A stretch of DNA of 24,652 nt, taken from positions 1 to 24,652 of IMG/VR virus record IMGVR_UViG_3300035179_000892. One strand, written 5' to 3'. The stretch is from a virus. Of the stretch, positions 1 through 6,354 are shown piece by piece; within the stretch, counting starts at the first letter, position 1; each line of letters begins with the position of its first letter. The notes under the pieces were generated by a model, which did not search any database, had not been told where the DNA came from, and saw nothing but the letters and a program-made list of their open reading frames with translations. A program made the position numbers and the translations under genes.

Positions 1-879
1 GCCGAATTCATCGAATCCATGCCTGACCCAGAGGAGATGCAAAGCCTCGACTGGTTCAAGTTCGGCATCGAGAAAGTCACAAGCGTCTTCGGCGTCACAC
101 CAGTCTTCGTCAGCATAATCGAGAGTGGACGCGCGGGCAATAACCCACGCATGCAACTCGACGTCCAGAACCGCACTATACAGGAGATCCAGCGCAGCGT
201 CGTCTCCGCGTTGAATCATCAACTGCTCGAACGTTTGAAGATCTACGATTGGGAGCTTACGTTCAAGGATATCGAGCTACGAGACGAACTCCGCCAAGTA
301 CAGATCCATGAGATACGGGCCCGCGCCGCAGAAAGATGGCTCGCGGGAGGGTTCCAGGTCAAGATCGACCCCAACACAGGTGACCTTATCGTCAGTGGCG
401 AAGGGAAACCGCCCGCCGAATCTCCGCCTGAGGCCCGAGGAGTTCCAGGGCCCCACATCTCCGAAGAGAGCGGAGCCATCTTGGAGAAGAGCCGTTTTTT
501 CTCTAAGGCGAAGCCCACGATTCCAGGAGGACCCGAACACACCGAGCCAGATTGGACGCGTCTCGCAATCAAAGAGGAACGCAGCCTCGCAAGAAAGCTT
601 CGCGCGATACTTCTCCACTACCGAGATCGGCAGATCACCCGCGAGGGGGCCCTGAAGCTCGGAGAGGAGACCATAACGAAACACCGACCGACCCTTGAGG
701 AGATCGCCCTCACGAAATATAATCAGATGCTCAGGCGCATGCTCCCCGCTCGTGAACGCCGTGGGTTCGAATCCCTCAAGGAGCTTCCGCCTGAAGCGTT
801 GAGGCGAATAACCGCGGTACTTGAGGGAGCTCTCATAGATTTCCGATCAATCCTGGGAGACGCCCAAAGCCAAGCCTAG
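1..879 (+). CDS. Phage portal protein, C-terminal part (5' end outside window)
   Basis: The frame is open from base 1, so the first ATG at 19 is probably internal and the gene starts upstream of the window. The visible part matches the C-terminal half of siphovirus portals: a segment around GVTPVFVSIIESGRAGNN (residues about 25-42 from the ATG at 19), where portals usually carry a VPP-type motif, then a long helix (TIQEIQRSVVSALNHQLLERL) and a region ending GGFQVKIDPNTGDL. Portals form the dodecameric ring at the capsid vertex through which DNA is packaged. The last 100 residues, rich in Lys, Arg and Glu, are an extension that could be the N-terminal part of a MuF-like region. It ends with TAG. 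The family call is from motif recognition only. Confidence 0.75.
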   Translation, partial: AEFIESMPDPEEMQSLDWFKFGIEKVTSVFGVTPVFVSIIESGRAGNNPRMQLDVQNRTIQEIQRSVVSALNHQLLERLKIYDWELTFKDIELRDELRQVQIHEIRARAAERWLAGGFQVKIDPNTGDLIVSGEGKPPAESPPEARGVPGPHISEESGAILEKSRFFSKAKPTIPGGPEHTEPDWTRLAIKEERSLARKLRAILLHYRDRQITREGALKLGEETITKHRPTLEEIALTKYNQMLRRMLPARERRGFESLKELPPEALRRITAVLEGALIDFRSILGDAQSQA

Positions 880-903
880 ACTTCAGTGAGAAGCTCCTAA
901 ACG

Positions 904-1086
904 TTGCCGATCAGAATACTCGTCCAGGAAGTCACCAAACTATTCTGCGAGACATGCCAGATCGGCGTAATGCCAAATACGACGGGGTACCCGCTCACAC
1001 AGCGCATCGTCGATCAGTTTCTCACACATCACCAGGATCATCGCCTAGGCATCGAAGCGAGATCGCGTCTGCGAGATCGAGAATGA
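904..1086 (+). CDS. Small CxxC/HH protein, possible zinc-binding
   Basis: This 60-residue ORF begins at TTG 904, 24 bases after the portal stop, and ends with tandem TGA stops. It has FCETC near residue 14 and LTHHQDH near residue 40, so a zinc-finger-like CxxC...HHxxH site is possible. No strong ribosome binding site precedes the TTG. It lies between the portal and the MuF-type gene in a compact + strand operon. I do not recognise the family; it may be a virion or regulatory accessory protein. Confidence 0.45.
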   Translation: MPIRILVQEVTKLFCETCQIGVMPNTTGYPLTQRIVDQFLTHHQDHRLGIEARSRLRDRE

Positions 1087-1095
1087 TGATCCAAG

Positions 1096-1386
1096 ATGCC
1101 GATCGAGGAATTCTGGCGGACCCTCCAGGGCCTACTCGCTCGCCTCTCGGACCTCGCTCATCATTTCACATGGTCTACAGTGAATACCGCGGTCCGTGAA
1201 ACCGTCACAGTCGTCGAAGCCGAAAGGCCTCCCGAGGAAAGGCGACGGATCCTCTGGGTCACGATGGCCGATGAGACGGTCTGTACCGTCTGCGAGGAGA
1301 ACGAGGACGAGTACGAGCTCGATGAGCCGCTGCCTGAGATGCCTGCGCATGTGATGTGCCGCTGCCATTGGGAGATTGCGGAGTGA
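1096..1386 (+). CDS. MuF/SPP1 gp7-like head morphogenesis protein, C-terminal module only
   Basis: The 96-residue product carries the signature end of phage head morphogenesis (MuF/SPP1 gp7) proteins: DETVCTVCEENEDEYELDE followed by PAHVMCRCHW. The paired CxxC and CRC cysteines are what the family shows. MuF proteins are minor head proteins next to the portal, and the position just after the portal gene fits. Full MuF proteins are usually 250 residues or more, so this is only the terminal module. The helical N-terminal part may be fused to the portal extension or lost. The start is ATG 1096, ten bases after the previous gene. Confidence 0.65.
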   Translation: MPIEEFWRTLQGLLARLSDLAHHFTWSTVNTAVRETVTVVEAERPPEERRRILWVTMADETVCTVCEENEDEYELDEPLPEMPAHVMCRCHWEIAE

Positions 1387-1454
1387 AGCCCTGACAGGGG
1401 GTTCGCTCGGAATGGGCGGCTTCTTAATTCTCTCAAAATGACGGGTGAGAGATG

Positions 1455-1463
1455 GGGAGGTGA
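1455..1463 (+). promoter_or_regulatory. Strong Shine-Dalgarno site deciding the start of the next gene
   Basis: The run GGGGAGGTGAG covers about 1454-1464 and closely matches the anti-Shine-Dalgarno complement. Three consecutive TTG codons follow at 1465, 1468 and 1471. The third gives the best spacing, so the gene probably starts at TTG 1471 and not at the upstream in-frame ATG 1438. Confidence 0.6.
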
Positions 1464-1470
1464 GTTGTTG

Positions 1471-1662
1471 TTGAAAATCAAAGTTGTCGTTAGCGGAAAG
1501 GAAATCGTCTACTCAAGCCATAATCGGCTTGAAGTCATCAACAAAGCCGACGGTACACTCGTTGTGACCGAACCATTTGCTGACAAGACGAATGTTGTTG
1601 CTGTGTTCAAGGTCTGGGACTATTGGGAGCCAATCCCTTCTAGTGATCCAGCAGACCGCTGA
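1471..1662 (+). CDS. Small hypothetical protein, beta-rich
   Basis: About 63 residues, starting MKIKVVVSGKEIVYSS when read from TTG 1471 with the strong ribosome binding site just upstream. The composition suggests a small all-beta protein (alternating hydrophobics in KVVVSGKEIVYS, GTLVVTEPF and NVVAVFKVWDYW). The A/T-rich stretch CTTAATT near 1423-1429 could be a weak promoter, but this is not convincing. The product ends with TGA. I do not recognise it, and the neighbours give only a viral accessory context. Confidence 0.5.
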   Translation: MKIKVVVSGKEIVYSSHNRLEVINKADGTLVVTEPFADKTNVVAVFKVWDYWEPIPSSDPADR

Positions 1663-1707
1663 GATGAAACACTGCAATAAACAAGTGAGACCAAACATGG
1701 AGAAACC

Positions 1708-2067
1708 ATGATGACGAGGTCCACTAAACGCGGACCTCGGGACCGTTGGCGTCCCGTCAAGGATGCAAAAGAGTTAGACCCGCGGCTGCCAGGCCCGCTC
1801 ACAGGCATCGGCGATATCGTCCTTGACGACGCAAAACTTGAGCAGCTTATTCCGAACGATCGGATTCGCGAGATCGTGGTTCGACGCGAGGTCAAGAAGG
1901 GCACCGTCATCCCGATCGTGGACAAAGGCTACCGCTTCTACGCGGAGCCGATCCGCAGAGTCGTCTTCGGCAGACCTGTCAAATCCATGAACAGTATGCT
2001 CGCCGAGATCACGATTGAGCTCAACAAGATTCTACATCCTGAAAAGATGAAACGACTTGAAACCTAG
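1708..2067 (+). CDS. Hypothetical protein, basic, within head operon
   Basis: A 119-residue product starting at ATG 1708 with GGAG at 1699-1702 as ribosome binding site. The N-terminus is very basic (MMTRSTKRGPRDRWR). The middle contains GPLTGIGDIVLDDAKLEQLIP, and the C-terminus is helical (NSMLAEITIELNKIL). The stop TAG overlaps the TTG start of the next gene by 11 bases, so the two are probably translationally coupled. No family recognised. It could be DNA-binding given its basic start, but there is no specific motif. Confidence 0.5.
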   Translation: MMTRSTKRGPRDRWRPVKDAKELDPRLPGPLTGIGDIVLDDAKLEQLIPNDRIREIVVRREVKKGTVIPIVDKGYRFYAEPIRRVVFGRPVKSMNSMLAEITIELNKILHPEKMKRLET

Positions 2068-2356
2068 CTTGACGGGCCTTGATCGAAGGCTCCTGGAAAC
2101 GCTCTCAAAGATCCGCAAGCCCGCAACAGGCCGCTACCTAGCGAGGGTTCTGAACGAGCCTCCAGACGTCGTAAGCCAGCGTCTCGCGCAGCTCGCGCCA
2201 ATCGTCAGACGAGAACAGCACTCGGTCAAATGCGCGGGGTCCGATCAGACCTACAAGATATGGGCCTATTCACTCGCGCAACCTGAGCTCGTAGCCGCCC
2301 GCATCTTTGCAGCCAAGACCTGCCCGAAGTCGACGATGCTCAACACGATCGAGTAG
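2057..2356 (+). CDS. Winged-helix-like small protein
   Basis: A 99-residue product from TTG 2057, overlapping the end of the previous gene. Residues 8-45 (DRRLLETLSKIRKP, then GRYLARVLNEPPDVVSQRLAQL) read like the helix-turn-helix of a winged-helix domain: a leading helix, the 'A..LA..L' helix, a turn, and a recognition helix followed by the wing. The rest holds a Cys at about 55 and a Cys near the C-terminus. It may be a DNA-binding regulator or a DNA-recognition partner of the methyltransferase-ligase gene that starts 9 bases after its TAG stop. Confidence 0.5.
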   Translation: MKPSLTGLDRRLLETLSKIRKPATGRYLARVLNEPPDVVSQRLAQLAPIVRREQHSVKCAGSDQTYKIWAYSLAQPELVAARIFAAKTCPKSTMLNTIE

Positions 2357-2364
2357 AATCAGCA

Positions 2365-4152
2365 TTGGACATTTCCAAAGGACAGGCCGCCGAGCCAGTC
2401 ATCAAACTCGACATAAGCGAGGAGAGATTGCCACCGCCTGGCCAGCATCCTTCTGGCAAACGCCGCCTCCGTGCATTGCTCGTCAAACTGATGCCCGACC
2501 ACGAAATCTACTGCGAGCCGTTCTGCGGTCTAGCAGGAGTATTCTTCGCGAAGCCGCGAAGCAAGAAGGAAATTCTCAACGATGTGAACCCTGAATACAT
2601 TGGGTTTCTCAAGTTTCTTCGTGATGCAAGCGATGCCGATTGGGAAAAGATCAAGGCTATGGAATGGAGGCCCTCCGAGAGACGATGGGAAGAGCTTCGC
2701 GTTTCCAAACCTGACAGCAACATCGGCCGAGTCTATCGCATCATGTACCTCATGCGCTATGGCTACCGTGGGAATACTGGGCCTGGCAACTACGCTCCGA
2801 GCCGCGCATCGAGTGGTTTCCCGCAACTTCTCTTTGATCGACGCCAAGCCTACAAAGAAAGGCTTCGAGATGTCGTGATTCTCAACAAAGACTTCGAGGG
2901 CGTCATGCGAGAATACGATTCAGCGAACACGCTCTTCTTTCTTGATCCGCCATACCTGCAAAGCCCAGGCATGAGAGAAGGCGGGCAACACTTTCCAGGA
3001 AGCTCACCCGAAGAAGCCGAAAAGATCTTCATACGATTAACCGCCCGACTCCACTCTGCAAAGGGAAAGTGGATCCTAACGCATTCTTGGAATACCAAAG
3101 CGCGAGACGCCCTAGAGAGGCTTGGACACCTCCGCACCGTCACGGTGACTGAACCAACTGCATATGAAGGAGAGCTTGGAAGCCGACGCGAGATGATTGC
3201 CGCCAACTTCAAGCTGCCCGAGCGGCTACGCATCGTCTATGTGAGCAAGGGCACCCCAGTTGCCACTCTGATCCTTGCGCCCCTTGAGGATTCGGGAAGC
3301 CAAGATCTGAGAAAGATTCCAGTCAAGGAGATCAATCCCTCTACGCTCCGACGCGAGGACGCCAAACAGGTTCTCAATCTGCATCTGCGGATGCATCAGC
3401 TCTGGGGCTTGCTTGACCAACACGATTCGCTGGACGGCACGACTCGCGAGGATATCGCGAACGCTCACTACTTCGTAGCCCAGGAGCTTGCACGCAGAGA
3501 CTTTCGTCATTTCATGCACGACTTTCTTGACGACACCCTCCAGGAGGCCCCACTCGGCAAAACGATGCAGAAGATCTACGTCGAACGAGCAAAGCCCGCC
3601 TGGCGCATCTTCGAACTCGAAGATCTCCAGGAGATCGACGCCTTCAAGCCTGAGAATGCTGAGCTCGTGCTCGAGGTCAAATGGGATGGCGAGAGGATCC
3701 AGAGCCAGAAGCATAACGGCCGCGTAGAGATCTGGAGCGACTACCCACGTCGCGTAGATCACCGCTTACCACATCAAGTCAAAGAGCTCGAAGCCATGAA
3801 GCTCGATAATTTCAGGCTTGACTCCGAGGCCGTGATGCTCGAACCAGAAAGCAAAGAGACGCTGCACCGAACCATGGTTACGGCCCTGCTCAACGGGAAA
3901 TTCGACCCGACCGAGCGGGCGAAGATTCTCCACCTAATCGTCTTCGACTGCCTCGAGTTCGACGGCAAGGATCTCCGCGATCAGCCTCTAACAGAACGGA
4001 TCAAATTCCTGAAGGAATTCACTGGAACCGACCATATCCATCTCCTCACCGATTATCTCTCCGAGGATCCTGGCAAGGACGCTCTCGCCTATCTGATACC
4101 GCGCAGCCACAAACGGTTCGAGGCTACGATCGACAAGCTGATGGAAAAGTAG
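2365..4152 (+). CDS. D12-class adenine-N6 DNA methyltransferase fused to ATP-dependent DNA ligase (N-terminal part, ends at in-frame TAG)
   Basis: 595 residues from TTG 2365. Residues about 25-300 form a D12-class (Dam/DpnII type) N6-adenine methyltransferase: EPFCGLAGVFF at 51-61 is the SAM-binding motif and DPPY at 194-197 the catalytic motif. After a linker at about 300-420 comes the nucleotidyltransferase core of an ATP-dependent DNA ligase: KWDGER at 439-444 (motif I, K439 the AMP-accepting lysine), RLDSEAVM near 485 (motif III) and LIVFDCLEFDG near 525-535 (motif IIIa). Motifs IV and V are absent here but occur in the same frame straight after the TAG at 4150. The gene lies between a winged-helix-like gene and the prohead protease. 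Whether the TAG is read through, the ligase acts as two chains, or this is a decaying gene cannot be settled from sequence. Confidence 0.8.
   Translation: MDISKGQAAEPVIKLDISEERLPPPGQHPSGKRRLRALLVKLMPDHEIYCEPFCGLAGVFFAKPRSKKEILNDVNPEYIGFLKFLRDASDADWEKIKAMEWRPSERRWEELRVSKPDSNIGRVYRIMYLMRYGYRGNTGPGNYAPSRASSGFPQLLFDRRQAYKERLRDVVILNKDFEGVMREYDSANTLFFLDPPYLQSPGMREGGQHFPGSSPEEAEKIFIRLTARLHSAKGKWILTHSWNTKARDALERLGHLRTVTVTEPTAYEGELGSRREMIAANFKLPERLRIVYVSKGTPVATLILAPLEDSGSQDLRKIPVKEINPSTLRREDAKQVLNLHLRMHQLWGLLDQHDSLDGTTREDIANAHYFVAQELARRDFRHFMHDFLDDTLQEAPLGKTMQKIYVERAKPAWRIFELEDLQEIDAFKPENAELVLEVKWDGERIQSQKHNGRVEIWSDYPRRVDHRLPHQVKELEAMKLDNFRLDSEAVMLEPESKETLHRTMVTALLNGKFDPTERAKILHLIVFDCLEFDGKDLRDQPLTERIKFLKEFTGTDHIHLLTDYLSEDPGKDALAYLIPRSHKRFEATIDKLMEK
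4150..4152 (+). other. In-frame amber codon inside the ligase core
   Basis: The TAG follows ...DKLMEK, and the same frame continues ATSSLPVNLLEFKKLSEGV into ligase motif IV without any other stop until 6343. Start codons after it are poor: the first is TTG 4165, with no convincing ribosome binding site. TAG also ends about ten other + strand genes in the window, so it is a normal stop here and is not generally reassigned. Confidence 0.75.
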
Positions 4153-4164
4153 GCCACTTCTTCG

Positions 4165-6345
4165 TTGCCCGTCAACCTGCTCGAATTCAAGAAGCTCTCA
4201 GAGGGCGTCATGATAAAGCGAGCGGATAGCGTCTACGAGGCGCCTCAAAACAAAGCCTGGGCCAAGCTTAAACGCGAATACGAAATCGACGGCATCATCC
4301 TGCAACGGAACCAGACGAAGGTTCCGACGGTCTTCAACTACGATCTCGGCATCGGCCCGATCGCGGCCGAATATGCGAAAGCGATCGGCGAGAAAGCTTG
4401 CAAGCACGACGACCGATGGTATATGTTCATCGGCACAAGTGATGCCACGACATTCAAGCTGAACGCAGGAGAGATCCTTCGAGTCGCAGCGGAAGAGATC
4501 ATACTCCACGAAACTGAGGATCCCGAGTTTCCATACTACACGGGCTATGTGATGCGGGTCCGCGAGCCCGTCCCCGAGAAGAGCCGACCAGACCCTGTCC
4601 TGGTGATGCAGCGTCTAGCGGCTTTGGAACCGCGCAGGCTTCCGCAAGTCAGGAAACAACTTGAGACGCTTGAGTTCCCAGAGTTCGTCTGGATTCCAGG
4701 ATTCATCTCAATCGCGGGCAGCCTCATCTACCACGCAGAAGGTTACACAGACCGCGAGCCGAACGATATCGACATAATCGCTCGCTGTGAACGAGATCCA
4801 CAAGGCAGATTCATTCTGCGGCTAGATCCTGCGCTGCGATTGAAGCTCGATCGTATCCTGGAACGAAATTTCGGCGGGAAGGAAACCCAGTACTCCTCAA
4901 GTCCGTACGGGCCGAATTGGGACTACGCCCCAATCTACGATCTGGTCCTGCGCCCACACAAGCCGCTCAAGGTCGAGGAGCTCGAGGAAGACGAATTCAA
5001 GGAGCTCTTCTACAAGCAGGCCGAGGGGCGCCTCGAGAAGCAAGCGGATCCCTACATGGAATATCTGCCCGAGGACAAACGACACGACTACATGATGCAT
5101 GCCCACTACCGCGGAAAAGGCGCGCATCTCGATCTACGCTTCCAGGGACCCGAGAAGAAGTACTTGATCGGATGGACCATTTCAGCCCAGAATCCAGGAG
5201 TCATCAGAGAATCCGTTGAGACTCTGACAGACGCAAAGAAATGGTTCGCGAACTCCGACGCCTGGAAGATTGACTTCGAGAAGGGACGCGTTAAACTCCG
5301 CCGAGTCCGCGGAGGCCAAGTCAGGCCCGCTCAATTATACGCTTCCAGGAAGGCGAAGGAACCGCTTCCCTGGATGAAGTTCGAGGGCCGAGTCGAGCCT
5401 GGCCAGGTCGGCGCAACTCGATACGAGTACGGAGTATTCCTCATCGTCGAGGATGGCACAATTCAGACTGGAGCGCAGAAACCCTACTTCCACGAATACT
5501 TCCTGAACGGCAAGATCTTCAAGAGCCGAATCGCCTTCCGTCTCCTGGGGCGCCTCGAGAAGCAGGCTCGCGACATCCTGCCCGTCGGCGTTGAGGCTGA
5601 GGACTTCCGAGATCCATACTTCTGGAGCCTCATTCAACCCGTGGACCAAAGGCCCTACGTGCTGAGCCGTGAGGCCGTCGAGAAGAAATGGATGCCGCCA
5701 GACGGATTCTCAGCGCTCCCAGAAGAAGTTCGCTCTCAGCTCCCTCTCCAGTTCAGATATTGGAATGAGAAGGGCGAAAGCGCAAGGACGGCCCGAGATC
5801 TCCTTGTCGACGCCATTCAGGAAGGCCGCTTGAAGATCGACTTCGACGCCGTACTGCATGGACAGAGAATCGAGAAAGCCGCTTATCCCTACGTAATCCA
5901 GTGGCATTACTGGAAGAAGCAGAAAGTCGTCCGCGAGGGCCCGTCGACGCAACATTGGGATCTCCGCATCGACTTCGGCAAGCTACCGCTCTTCCATCTG
6001 GTCCTCGAGAGAAACCCGCTCGAGGAGAGTGAGGTCTCAGGCTACGAGAAACCATCCGAGGGCCGCGATGTTATGGAACGCGGCAGGAAGGGTCCTGAAT
6101 ACTTGGAACCGAGCGGGGATGCCAAGCCAAGCGAAGCAGGCTTCAATCCTTGGAATCCGACCAAAGAGACGCCCGCTTGGGTCGAGATGATTGATCACGG
6201 CGACGTCGAAGTCCTCGAACACACGCCGAATCTCATCCGCGTCCAATTCAAAAGCGGCCAGATGAAAGGAACTTGGCTGCTCGGACGCGAAGAACCAGGA
6301 TCGAAGTTCTGGCACATGCGTCGAACCCGCGAAGGACCAGGATAG
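4165..6345 (+). CDS. Ligase C-terminal part + nucleotidyltransferase-like segment + two LigD 3'-phosphoesterase-like domains
   Basis: 726 residues if started at TTG 4165, but in the same frame as the upstream methyltransferase-ligase; read through, the pair would span about 1,326 residues. Residues 13-19 (EGVMIKR) and 31-37 (AWAKLKR) are ligase motifs IV and V; an OB-fold-like stretch follows to about 135. Near 180-210, IAGSLIYHAEG followed by PNDIDIIA resembles the GS...DxD motif of minimal nucleotidyltransferases. At about 295-465 is a LigD-type 3'-phosphoesterase (PE) domain: HAHYRGKGAHLDLRF carries the H...HxDxR signature and WMKFEGRVEPG follows. A second PE-like domain at 575-726 has QWHYW...QHWDLRIDF. 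PE domains trim 3' phosphate or ribonucleotide ends before ligation. The next gene has its own GGAG at 6346-6349, so TAG 6343 is a true stop. Confidence 0.75.
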   Translation: MPVNLLEFKKLSEGVMIKRADSVYEAPQNKAWAKLKREYEIDGIILQRNQTKVPTVFNYDLGIGPIAAEYAKAIGEKACKHDDRWYMFIGTSDATTFKLNAGEILRVAAEEIILHETEDPEFPYYTGYVMRVREPVPEKSRPDPVLVMQRLAALEPRRLPQVRKQLETLEFPEFVWIPGFISIAGSLIYHAEGYTDREPNDIDIIARCERDPQGRFILRLDPALRLKLDRILERNFGGKETQYSSSPYGPNWDYAPIYDLVLRPHKPLKVEELEEDEFKELFYKQAEGRLEKQADPYMEYLPEDKRHDYMMHAHYRGKGAHLDLRFQGPEKKYLIGWTISAQNPGVIRESVETLTDAKKWFANSDAWKIDFEKGRVKLRRVRGGQVRPAQLYASRKAKEPLPWMKFEGRVEPGQVGATRYEYGVFLIVEDGTIQTGAQKPYFHEYFLNGKIFKSRIAFRLLGRLEKQARDILPVGVEAEDFRDPYFWSLIQPVDQRPYVLSREAVEKKWMPPDGFSALPEEVRSQLPLQFRYWNEKGESARTARDLLVDAIQEGRLKIDFDAVLHGQRIEKAAYPYVIQWHYWKKQKVVREGPSTQHWDLRIDFGKLPLFHLVLERNPLEESEVSGYEKPSEGRDVMERGRKGPEYLEPSGDAKPSEAGFNPWNPTKETPAWVEMIDHGDVEVLEHTPNLIRVQFKSGQMKGTWLLGREEPGSKFWHMRRTREGPG

Positions 6346-6354
6346 GAGATCGCG

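Noticed and set aside
3226-3762. 178-codon ORF on the - strand inside the ligase gene
   Set aside because: It is antisense to conserved ligase motifs, with no ribosome binding site and no recognisable domain.
4150-4152. General reassignment of TAG to pyrrolysine in this genome
   Set aside because: About ten other + strand genes here end in TAG at natural places, several with a following start and ribosome binding site, so TAG works as a stop. Only local suppression remains possible.
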